Source of the DNA: Deltaproteobacteria bacterium
GTDB taxonomy: Bacteria; Myxococcota_A; Bradymonadia; UBA7976; VGTA01
Length of the DNA stretch: 12,889 nt
Assembly: GCA_016874875.1 (NCBI GenBank)
Contig: VGTA01000029.1
Coordinates: 1 to 12,889 of the forward strand
Reading direction: 5' to 3'
In this document: positions 7,496-12,889 of the stretch, piece after piece
Layout of the letters: each line of letters opens with the position of its first letter
Position numbering within the stretch: position 1 is the stretch's first letter
Position numbers and translations under genes: made by a program
The notes under the pieces: generated by a model
Databases searched by the model: none
Told to the model about the DNA's origin: nothing
What the model saw: only the letters and a program-made list of their open reading frames with translations

Positions 7496-8866
7496 TCACA
7501 CCCCGCGGCGGTCGGCGGGGACCTGGTAGCTGCGCAGCAGCTCCTGGTTGCGCGCGCGCACCTGCGCGCCGTCGAGCACGATCCAGCCCTTCTCGTGCGT
7601 CCGCAGCTCCACCACGCCCTCGCAGCGCTCTAGGAGCGCCACGAGGTGGTTGAGGTCGCGCACCCGCTCGCCGTTCACCTCGGTGATGACCTCGTAGTAG
7701 AACTCGTCGTAGCCCACGTTGGTCTCGTCGGAGAGCACCTGCGCGAGCACCACCACCTCCGTGACCTCAGGGGTGCGCTGCGCGGAGTGGTAGAAGTAGC
7801 GCAGGGCGGGCGGGGCGGCGCTGATGTGGCGCCAGGTCTGCAGGTACTTGCGCGTGAGGGGCTGAAAGACGAGTCCGCCGTAGATGAAGTAGCGATTCTC
7901 GATGTCCTCTTCGCGGGGCACGAGGCAGGGGCTGGCGCTGAGGGGAATCTCCACCTCGCGCTGCTCGCCGGCGCGCGTGAGCGAGACGCGCACGCGGTCG
8001 CCCTCCGCGAGCTCGCTGAGGTGGGCGGAGAGGCTGGTGCGGTACTTGTCGCGGTAGAGGATGGTGCCCATGTTGGAGATCTCGTAGTGGTCGATCGTGT
8101 GCAGCACGTCCTCGGGGTGGATGAGGCCCCAGGAGGAGCTGCCGAACTCCACGGTGGTCACGAGCAGCCCGCTGCGCGAGGCGGGCACCCGGAAGCGGCG
8201 CCGGAGCGCAGGATTCTCCAGGGTCTGCATGGTGAGGCCGAGCGACGAGAAGCGCACGAGGGCGCGCCCGGCGCGGGCGCTCCGCAGGAAGTTCTCGATC
8301 ACGGGCGTGGGGATCATCTGCCCGCTGTTCTCCGACTCGGTGTGCTTCTGGAAGGCGATGCCCACCACCGCGCCCTCCTCGTTAAAGACGGGGCCGCCGC
8401 TGTTGCCGGGGTTGATGGCGGCGTCGATGGTGACGCACAGGAGGCTGCGCCAGCTGTGGCTGTAGGTGTCCACCTCCACGCGCGACACCACGCCGTTGGT
8501 GATGGAGACCTGCTCGCCCCCGGTGGGGAAGCCCACCACCTCCACCTGGTCCTTGAGCTCCGGGAGCGGCCCGAGCTCGGCGGGGGTGAGCTCGCTGAGG
8601 AAGGACTCGTCCTCCACGGAGAGCAGCGCGAGGTCGGCGTCGTGGCAGATGGAGCGCACGCGCGCCACCACCTTGTCGGGGGAGGTGAGCTTCTGCACCT
8701 GGATAAAGGTGGCGTCGTTCACCACGTGGGCGCCTGTGAGAATCTCATTCTGGCCGATGTAGACGCCCGAGCCCGTCCCTTTCTGGCTGCGCTTGGTCTG
8801 CCACGGGATATCGAAGCAGGATTCCATGTGGGTCGTGAAGACTCTGAGGACGGGGGAGTGATACAT
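7496..8866 (-). CDS. S1C (Deg/HtrA) serine protease, plant Deg9/10-like
   Basis: 456-aa trypsin-fold protease. The catalytic triad is visible: His47 in LTGAHVV, Asp78 in DADLALL, Ser156 in INPGNSGGP. The segments FDIPWQ, GTGSGVYIG, VVGFPTGGEQVSITNGVVSRVE and MIPTPVIENFL follow the DEG9/DEG10 pattern more closely than E. coli DegP. The region from about 200 to 310 looks like a PDZ domain (GLLVTTVEFGS...HPEDVLHTIDHYEI). A second PDZ-like or degenerate module lies near 370-430 (ITEVNGERVRDLNHLVALLE). No signal peptide or membrane helix is seen, so it is probably cytoplasmic, unlike classic periplasmic HtrA. I chose the ATG at 8866: a GGAGAG precedes it by about 10 bases, and the longer frame to 9001 only translates a 16-base repeat. 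Substrate is unknown. Confidence 0.9.
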   Translation of the reverse strand: MYHSPVLRVFTTHMESCFDIPWQTKRSQKGTGSGVYIGQNEILTGAHVVNDATFIQVQKLTSPDKVVARVRSICHDADLALLSVEDESFLSELTPAELGPLPELKDQVEVVGFPTGGEQVSITNGVVSRVEVDTYSHSWRSLLCVTIDAAINPGNSGGPVFNEEGAVVGIAFQKHTESENSGQMIPTPVIENFLRSARAGRALVRFSSLGLTMQTLENPALRRRFRVPASRSGLLVTTVEFGSSSWGLIHPEDVLHTIDHYEISNMGTILYRDKYRTSLSAHLSELAEGDRVRVSLTRAGEQREVEIPLSASPCLVPREEDIENRYFIYGGLVFQPLTRKYLQTWRHISAAPPALRYFYHSAQRTPEVTEVVVLAQVLSDETNVGYDEFYYEVITEVNGERVRDLNHLVALLERCEGVVELRTHEKGWIVLDGAQVRARNQELLRSYQVPADRRGV

Positions 8867-8904
8867 AGGCGTGGGGCTCTCCGAGGGGGGTGTGAGGCGG
8901 GGGG

Positions 8905-8968
8905 CGATGAGGGCAAAGGGCGATGAGGGCAAAGGGCGATGAGGGCAAAGGGCGATGAGGGCAAAGGG
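8905..8968. repeat. 16-base tandem repeat, four perfect copies
   Basis: CGATGAGGGCAAAGGG occurs four times exactly (8905-8920, 8921-8936, 8937-8952, 8953-8968), with a partial copy after it. It lies in the gap between the CxxCH lipoprotein (stop 9018) and the protease start (8866), ending 38 bases before that start on the minus strand. The unit is not a multiple of three and is non-coding. On the protease mRNA strand it reads CCCTTTGCCCTCATCG, 13 of 16 pyrimidines. The rest of the gap (8867-9017) shows nothing else I can name. Confidence 0.97.
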
Positions 8969-9017
8969 CGAGACTATAGGCGCGCGGAGGGGCGCGGTCA
9001 AGGGGCAGGGGCGCGCC

Positions 9018-9530
9018 TCACGGGCAGGGGACGAGCGAGGTGATCCAGGCGGCCATGGCGAGCACCTCGGGGGACTCGGCGGTGTAGACGGAGCCCTGGA
9101 AGTGCCCGTCGTAGAGGCGCAGCGTCAGGACGCTCGCGTCGCCGTCGCCCGGGGTGAGGAAGGGGGCGAGGGCGCCGTAGACGGCGACCATCGCCTCGGG
9201 GGAGAGCGGCGTGTTGAGGACGACGCCGGGGAGCGCGAGGTCGTTGCCGGGGTCGGGGGTGGCGTCGTGGCAGGTGCTGCAGACGGCGGCGAGCACGGCG
9301 CCGGGGGCGGCGCGCGCGGCCTCGTTGTAGAGGGCGAGCGTGGCGGGCAGGAGGGGGCCGCAGTCGTCTCGGAGGGGGGCGGGCGGGGGCGGCGGGGGCG
9401 CCCCCAGCGCGCCGGCCTGGGGGGGGGGCGTCGCCCCTCCCACGTAGAGCCCAAAGGGGGGCTCCTCGCCCCCCTCGCAGGCGGCGAGGGGCGCGAGCAG
9501 CGTGAGCGTGAGCGCGCGGGAGAGCGCCAT
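9018..9530 (-). CDS. Small lipoprotein with one CxxCH (c-type haem) motif
   Basis: 170-aa predicted lipoprotein. A short charged N-terminus, a hydrophobic core and lipobox LAAC (Cys18) are followed by a Gly/Pro-rich linker (about 30-53). Then comes a compact domain with CSTCH at 84-88, the covalent haem attachment motif of c-type cytochromes. The tail is ...AMAAWITSLVPCP, a style seen in cytochrome-c-like domains of exported deltaproteobacterial and planctomycete proteins. Met106 (SPEAM) or Met near AMAAW could be the distal ligand. The start at 9530 gives the best signal peptide, but no ribosome site is seen. A second ATG at 9584 in the same frame is preceded by the same CCCCT context, so the start is uncertain. 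The linker contains a run of ten C bases on the coding strand. Partner and redox role are unknown. Confidence 0.6.
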   Translation of the reverse strand: MALSRALTLTLLAPLAACEGGEEPPFGLYVGGATPPPQAGALGAPPPPPPAPLRDDCGPLLPATLALYNEAARAAPGAVLAAVCSTCHDATPDPGNDLALPGVVLNTPLSPEAMVAVYGALAPFLTPGDGDASVLTLRLYDGHFQGSVYTAESPEVLAMAAWITSLVPCP

Positions 9531-9541
9531 AGGGGAGATGA

Positions 9542-9568
9542 GGCGAGAGTGGCGAGAGCGGCGAGAGC
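9542..9568. repeat. 9-base tandem repeat, three copies
   Basis: GGCGAGAGT followed by GGCGAGAGC twice. It lies 12 to 38 bases upstream of the chosen lipoprotein start, on whose mRNA it reads GCTCTCGCC. Confidence 0.85.
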
Positions 9569-9709
9569 AGCGGGGAGGGCGCATAGGGGAAATCCAGTGT
9601 GGGGGGGGCAGCCGGGACTCAAGGGACGCGACGCGCGGCGTGTCGTGGGCGCGCGGCGGCTCTCCAAGAGAACAAAAGGACAAAAGAAAGCTATGAAAGA
9701 TCAACACAG

Positions 9710-9747
9710 AAAAAAACTTTGGATTTTTTTAGGGGCACATTCTAAAG
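9710..9747 (+). promoter_or_regulatory. AT-rich inverted repeat and possible pgsB promoter
   Basis: Seven A (9710-9716), the loop CTTTGGA, then seven T (9724-9730) form a perfect A/T stem. Overlapping it, TTGGAT (9719-9724) and TCTAAA (9741-9746), 16 bases apart, are a weak match to a sigma-70 promoter directed at pgsB, leaving a leader of about 80 bases. The run could equally be curved DNA, an UP-type element or a weak terminator. The composition contrast with the surroundings is the solid part. Confidence 0.3.
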
Positions 9748-9820
9748 GGCGCATGTCCCCGCGCGCGTCGCGCCCCGCGCGCGCTCGCTCCCCCTCCGTC
9801 ACTCTTCCGTCACTCTCTCG

Positions 9821-9826
9821 GAGAGC
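9821..9826 (+). promoter_or_regulatory. pgsB: Ribosome binding site of pgsB
   Basis: GGAGAG lies five to seven bases before the ATG at 9832 and supports this start over the upstream open frame. Confidence 0.5.
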
Positions 9827-9831
9827 GCCTT

Positions 9832-11019
9832 ATGGTGATCTTGTCCGTCCTCTTCTTGGGACTCCTCCTCGCCGGCGTGCTCGAGCTCTGGGCCCACCAG
9901 CGCAAGGTCGCGAGCATCCCGATCCGCGTGCACGTCAACGGCACGCGCGGCAAGTCCTCCGTGACTCGCCTCATCGCCGCCGCCATCCGCGCGGGCGGCA
10001 AGCGGGTGTTCGCCAAGACCACCGGCACGCTGCCGCGCATGATCTTCCCCGACGGCACCGAGTACCCTGTCTACCGCCCCTCCAAGGCCAACATCATCGA
10101 GCAGCTCCGCATTTTCGCCGTGGCCGCCGAGAACAAGGCGGAGGTCATGGTGATCGAGTGCATGGCGCTGCAGCCCACGCTGCAGGTGCTGTGTGAGCTC
10201 AAGCTGGTGCGCGCCACCCACGGCGTCATCACCAACGCCCGCGCAGACCACCTCGACGTGATGGGGCCCGACGAGGTGAACGTGGCGGAGGCGCTCCTGG
10301 GCACCACCCCCGTGGGCGCCAAGCTGTTCACGTGCGAGCGCGACTACGTGGAGCTGTTTGAGGCCGCGTGCGCCGACCGCGGCAGCCAGCTCGAGCTGGT
10401 GACGCTCGCGGAGGCGCAGCAGGTGACGGACGAGGAGATGCTTCAGTTTGCCTACGTGGAGCACAAAGACAACGTGGCGCTCGCCCTGCGCGTGGCCGCC
10501 TCGCTCGGCATCCCGCGCGCCGTGGCGCTCGCCGGCATGCACGCCGTCACCCCCGACATCGGCGCGCTGCACGAGTACGCGCTCAACTACTTTGGGCGCC
10601 GCATGGTGCTGATCAACGGCTTCGCCGCCAACGACCCCGAGTCCACCGAGATCATCTGGGACATCGCCCTCGAGCGCCACAAGGACGTGGATCGCCGGGT
10701 GATGATCATCAACTGCCGCTCCGATCGCCCCGACCGCACCAAGCAGATGGGCGAGTGCGTGCCCCTGTGGGCGCCCGCCGACTACTACGTGGTGATCGGC
10801 AGCGGCGTCTATCCCTTTATGCGCGCCGCCCTCGACGCCGGCATCTCCCCCTCGCGCCTCGTGTACGCCGAGCGCCTCAGCGGGGTGGAGATCTTTGAGA
10901 AGCTGCTGGGCATCTCGTCGAGCAACACGATGTTTATGGGCATCTGCAACATCAAGGGCCCGGGGCTCGAGCTGGTGAGCTACTTTGAGAACCGCTCCAC
11001 GTCGACGGTGATTCGCTGA
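9832..11019 (+). CDS. pgsB: PgsB/CapB, poly-gamma-glutamate synthase ATP-dependent ligase
   Basis: 395 aa, matching the 393-aa B. subtilis PgsB in length and order of motifs. PgsB is a Mur-ligase-like enzyme that activates the glutamate carboxyl with ATP and forms the amide bond at the inner membrane. Visible are an N-terminal membrane helix (about 2-20) and the P-loop VNGTRGKSSVTRL (about 35-47). Next come KTTGTLPRM (62-70), VIECMALQP (107-115), the metal/nucleotide segment ITNARADHLDVMGP (133-146), INGFAANDPEST (261-272) and NCRSDRPDRTKQ (294-305). The ATG has GGAGAG seven bases upstream. It heads a same-strand series with pgsC and pgsW, but a 184-base repeat-filled gap separates it from pgsC. 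The assignment is secure. The polymer could be gamma-PGA or a related amide-linked product. Confidence 0.95.
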   Translation: MVILSVLFLGLLLAGVLELWAHQRKVASIPIRVHVNGTRGKSSVTRLIAAAIRAGGKRVFAKTTGTLPRMIFPDGTEYPVYRPSKANIIEQLRIFAVAAENKAEVMVIECMALQPTLQVLCELKLVRATHGVITNARADHLDVMGPDEVNVAEALLGTTPVGAKLFTCERDYVELFEAACADRGSQLELVTLAEAQQVTDEEMLQFAYVEHKDNVALALRVAASLGIPRAVALAGMHAVTPDIGALHEYALNYFGRRMVLINGFAANDPESTEIIWDIALERHKDVDRRVMIINCRSDRPDRTKQMGECVPLWAPADYYVVIGSGVYPFMRAALDAGISPSRLVYAERLSGVEIFEKLLGISSSNTMFMGICNIKGPGLELVSYFENRSTSTVIR

Positions 11020-11027
11020 GCGCGCCC

Positions 11028-11070
11028 GCCGCTCTCCCGCCGCTCTCCCGCCGCTCTCCCGCCGCTCTCC
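11028..11070 (+). repeat. 11-base tandem repeat, four copies, after pgsB
   Basis: GCCGCTCTCCC in three perfect copies (11028, 11039, 11050) and a fourth lacking its last base, starting eight bases after the pgsB stop. It merges into the pyrimidine tract that follows. Confidence 0.9.
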
Positions 11071-11177
11071 TCCTCTACCTCTCCCGCTCTCCTCCCCTCC
11101 TCCTCTCCCTCTCTCCCTCTCTCCCTCTCTCCCTCTCTCCCTCTCTCCCTCTCTCCCTCTCTCCCCCTCTCCCCCCT
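11071..11177 (+). repeat. Near-pure pyrimidine tract with an 8-base tandem repeat (CTCTCCCT)7
   Basis: Of 107 bases, 105 are C or T; the exceptions are A at 11077 and G at 11086. The core is seven perfect copies of CTCTCCCT (11103-11158), flanked by imperfect ones. It lies on the transcript strand between pgsB and pgsC. The sequence is homopurine-homopyrimidine with mirror symmetry, hence able to form triplex DNA. As RNA it is unstructured, C-rich and G-free, the textbook composition of a Rho-loading site. No T-run hairpin is present. Confidence 0.95.
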
Positions 11178-11191
11178 GCGCCGCACGGCGC
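11178..11191 (+). promoter_or_regulatory. GC hairpin just upstream of pgsC
   Basis: GCGCCG-CA-CGGCGC is self-complementary (5-bp stem with a 4-base loop, or tighter). It ends 12 bases before the pgsC ATG, directly after the pyrimidine tract. Only AGAG, with no good Shine-Dalgarno, lies between it and the ATG. It could influence translation start or be a Rho/RNA-processing barrier; the function is inferred. Confidence 0.4.
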
Positions 11192-11203
11192 CAGAGTCAA
11201 GAC

Positions 11204-11662
11204 ATGGAAGACCTCATCATCACCTCGATAGGGCTAGGACTCCTCGTGAGCCTCGTCTTCTCAGAGGTCCTCGGGATCGCCGCGGGCGGCATGGTCGTGC
11301 CGGGCTACTTTGCCCTCTACCTCGACCAGCCCGCTATGATTCTGACGACGCTCTTGGTGGCCTATGTCACCTACGCCATCGTCCACTCCCTCAGCTCGTT
11401 CGTGATCATCTACGGGCGCCGCCGCACGGTGCTCATGATCATCACCGCCTTCCTGCTCGGGGCGCTCCTGCGGCACTTTGGGCAGGTGCCCATCGCCGAC
11501 TCCGGGCTCGACATCAAGGTGGTGGGCTACATCATCCCCGGCCTGATCGCCATCTGGATCGATCGCCAGGGTCTCGTGGAGACGCTCTCGGCGCTCACCA
11601 TCGCCAGCGTGCTGGTGCGTCTCGGCCTCATCCTCATCAACGGCGGGGAGCTCTTGCAATGA
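11204..11662 (+). CDS. pgsC: PgsC/CapC, poly-gamma-glutamate synthase membrane subunit
   Basis: 152 aa, against 149 aa for B. subtilis PgsC. Integral membrane partner of PgsB, required for polymer synthesis and probably passage. It has several hydrophobic helices with family motifs in the expected order: LVSLVFSEVLGIAAGGMVVPGYFAL (about 15-39), the SSFVIIYGRRRTVLMIITAF segment and VVGYIIPGLIAIWIDRQGLVETL. No signal peptide is cleaved as far as can be seen. The ribosome site is weak. The stop overlaps the pgsW start as ATGA, showing tight coupling with pgsW, in contrast to the long gap from pgsB. Confidence 0.93.
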   Translation: MEDLIITSIGLGLLVSLVFSEVLGIAAGGMVVPGYFALYLDQPAMILTTLLVAYVTYAIVHSLSSFVIIYGRRRTVLMIITAFLLGALLRHFGQVPIADSGLDIKVVGYIIPGLIAIWIDRQGLVETLSALTIASVLVRLGLILINGGELLQ

Positions 11663-12804
11663 AGAAGATCTACTGGAGGCCCTCGGGGGTCTCGCGCAGC
11701 ATGATGTTGATGATGTCGGCGCTCGCCATCGTCGGGATGATCGCGGTGGAGTCTTTTAAGACCAAGAACCGCCAGCGTATGTATGACGAGAAGCTCAAGG
11801 CGGCGCAGCTGATGTCGCAGTCGATGTCGGCGCTCGCCGAGCGGCGCGCGGCGGTGGCGGGGCACATCGACCTCGAGGACGACCCCACCCGCTCCGGCAT
11901 GATCGGCGCGCTCATGAGCGACATCACCTCCACCTCGGGGCACCTGCAGGCCAAGCAGACCACCGTCAACCCCAACTGGGCCGCCGTCATGGTGGACCTG
12001 TACCGCCGCGCCAAGCTCAAGGCGGGCGACACGATCGCCGTGGGCCTCTCGGGCTCGTTCCCCGCCCTCAACCTCGCCACCTACGCCGCGGCGGAGGCGA
12101 TGGAGCTCAAGGTGGTGTCGATCACGGGGGTGTCGTCGTCGATGTGGGGCGCCAACCTCCCCGAGTTCACCTGGCTCGACATGGAGCGCCACCTGCTCGA
12201 CCGCAAGATCCTCCGCACCCGCTCCGTGGCGGCCACCCTCGGCGGGGTGGGCGATAACGCGCGCGGGGTGTCGCCCAAGGGGCGCGCGCTGCTCAAGGCG
12301 GCGGTGGAGCGCAGCGGGCTGCCGCTCATCACCTCCAAGAGCGAGGACGAGGGCCTCGAGGAGCGCATGGAGATCTACCGCCGCAGCGCCAACGGCGCCG
12401 AGATCAAGGCGTACGTCAACGTGGGCGGCAACACGCTGTCGGTGGGCAGCCTCGTGGGCAAGCGCCTCTACAGCGAGGGCCTCAACCTCCACCCCTCGGC
12501 GGGGGCGCTCAGCGTGGACTGCGTGATGACGCGCTTCGCCAAGGAGGACATCCCCGTCATTCACATGATTCGCGTGGATCAGCTCGCCGAGCGCTACGGC
12601 CTGCCCCTCGCGCCCCGCGTTATGCCTAAGGCGGGGGAGGGCACCATCTTCCTCAAGGCGGAGTACAACATCTCGTTGGTGGTGGGGGTGATCGCGGCGC
12701 TCCTCGGTCTGCTGTATGTCTTTATGAAGTCTGATGTCGGCTATCGCATCTTCCACAGCGGGGACCTCAAGGAGGGGGCCAAGCCCCCCGCCCCGATGGT
12801 CTGA
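11659..12804 (+). CDS. pgsW: PgsW, poly-gamma-glutamate system accessory protein
   Basis: 381 aa, resembling the poly-gamma-glutamate system protein family that accompanies pgsB-pgsC in genomes such as those of spirochaetes and deltaproteobacteria. Topology: short Lys/Arg N-terminus, a membrane helix at about 14-31, a large soluble domain, a second helix at about 338-356, and a charged tail. The soluble part thus probably faces the periplasm. Visible motifs are GLSGSFPALNLA (about 129-140), SITGVSSSMWGANLPEFTW (about 154-172) and VNVGGNTLSVG. The biochemical role is not established. The GxSGSFPA and GGN segments hint at ligand or sugar/anion binding, but this is a guess. The ATG overlaps the pgsC stop by four bases. 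No pgsA/capA hydrolase-like gene or pgsE follows within the window. Confidence 0.88.
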   Translation: MKKIYWRPSGVSRSMMLMMSALAIVGMIAVESFKTKNRQRMYDEKLKAAQLMSQSMSALAERRAAVAGHIDLEDDPTRSGMIGALMSDITSTSGHLQAKQTTVNPNWAAVMVDLYRRAKLKAGDTIAVGLSGSFPALNLATYAAAEAMELKVVSITGVSSSMWGANLPEFTWLDMERHLLDRKILRTRSVAATLGGVGDNARGVSPKGRALLKAAVERSGLPLITSKSEDEGLEERMEIYRRSANGAEIKAYVNVGGNTLSVGSLVGKRLYSEGLNLHPSAGALSVDCVMTRFAKEDIPVIHMIRVDQLAERYGLPLAPRVMPKAGEGTIFLKAEYNISLVVGVIAALLGLLYVFMKSDVGYRIFHSGDLKEGAKPPAPMV

Positions 12805-12823
12805 CCCGCCCCCTCGTCCCCCC

Positions 12824-12836
12824 GCGCCGCGGGCGC
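12824..12836 (+). terminator. Small GC hairpin after pgsW
   Basis: GCGCC-GCG-GGCGC forms a 5-bp stem 20 bases beyond the pgsW stop. No T-run follows, so it is not a standard intrinsic terminator. It could stabilise a 3' end if the transcript ends here. Confidence 0.2.
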
Positions 12837-12840
12837 CCCT

Positions 12841-12889
12841 CCCCAGCGCTCCCCAGGGCTCCCCAGCGCTCCCCAGCTCTCCCCAGCTC
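12841..12889. repeat. 10-base tandem repeat running off the right edge
   Basis: Five consecutive units of CCCCAGCGCT with one- or two-base variants (CCCCAGGGCT, CCCCAGCTCT). The last unit is cut by the window end. It starts 37 bases after the pgsW stop. Confidence 0.9.

Larger units (their letters stand above)
9531..9831. other. Divergent intergenic region between the CxxCH lipoprotein and pgsB
   Basis: About 300 bases without a gene. It holds three copies of a 9-base repeat (9542-9568) and a 9-base direct repeat CATAGGGGA (9528-9536 and 9582-9590), each giving CCCCT-ATG on the minus strand. It also holds a run of eight G (9601-9608) and the only clearly AT-rich stretch of the window (about 9665-9750). 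The region should carry promoters for both flanking transcripts. Confidence 0.8.

Noticed and set aside
7646..8926. 426-codon open frame on the + strand opposite the protease
   Set aside because: Shadow of the S1C protease, whose triad and family motifs are on the minus strand.
8905..8968. CRISPR array
   Set aside because: This and the other arrays are direct tandem repeats without spacers, and no cas genes are present.
8867..9001. 45-residue N-terminal extension of the protease
   Set aside because: It translates the 16-base tandem repeat in rotating frames; the ATG at 8866 with GGAGAG upstream is better.
9531..9707. Longer lipoprotein start at 9707
   Set aside because: It would bury the lipoprotein signal behind 59 residues and run through the repeats and AT-rich region.
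8955..10196. 413-codon open frame on the + strand across the lipoprotein and the pgsB start
   Set aside because: Gly/Arg-rich, crosses an intergenic region and overlaps pgsB in another frame; no domain seen.

Overview
The DNA is strongly GC-rich, with G or C at most third codon positions. The mix of genes is: a GlmU of bacterial type, a very long exported beta-propeller lipoprotein, a plant-Deg9/10-like S1C protease, a CxxCH lipoprotein and a PgsB-PgsC-PgsW set. This fits a high-GC Myxococcota/Bradymonadota-like (former deltaproteobacterial) chromosome. That placement is inferred from style and gene content; no marker gene here proves it.

Layout. 3-1508 (+): glmU, entering from the left edge without its first codons. 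1528-5103 (-): 1191-aa lipoprotein with beta-propeller / VDIxDP repeats, convergent with glmU. 5314-6639 (-): NuoM-like membrane protein, translationally coupled by a GTGA overlap to 6636-~7200 (-), the C-terminal remnant of a NuoL-like protein. At about 7186-7204 the sequence switches abruptly to the C-terminal remnant (7195-7485, +) of a sigma-54-dependent (NtrC-type) activator. Both genes lost their 5' parts at the same place, so this is a rearrangement scar or an assembly chimera. 7496-8866 (-): S1C serine protease. 9018-9530 (-): small lipoprotein with one CxxCH motif. 9531-9831: divergent intergenic region with the only AT-rich stretch of the window. 9832-12804 (+): pgsB, pgsC, pgsW, a poly-gamma-glutamate synthesis/export cluster. 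No pgsA/capA or pgsE is visible before the right edge.

How the genes work together. GlmU supplies UDP-GlcNAc for the envelope. PgsB (ATP-dependent amide ligase) and PgsC (membrane partner) make a poly-glutamate-type polymer, and PgsW is a membrane-anchored accessory protein that co-occurs with them. The beta-propeller lipoprotein, CxxCH lipoprotein and protease are unrelated neighbours; the two lipoproteins are predicted to be exported.

Most unusual feature. All five non-coding intervals longer than about 80 bases carry their own short tandem repeat, with different units (10, 16, 9, 11 plus 8, and 10 bases). In the four cases where the following gene is inside the window, the repeat lies just upstream of it and is pyrimidine-rich on that gene's mRNA strand. 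The extreme case is the pgsB-pgsC gap, where 105 of 107 consecutive bases are pyrimidines. I propose these as repeat-tuned leaders, possibly Rho-loading or phase-variable elements. This is inference and untested.
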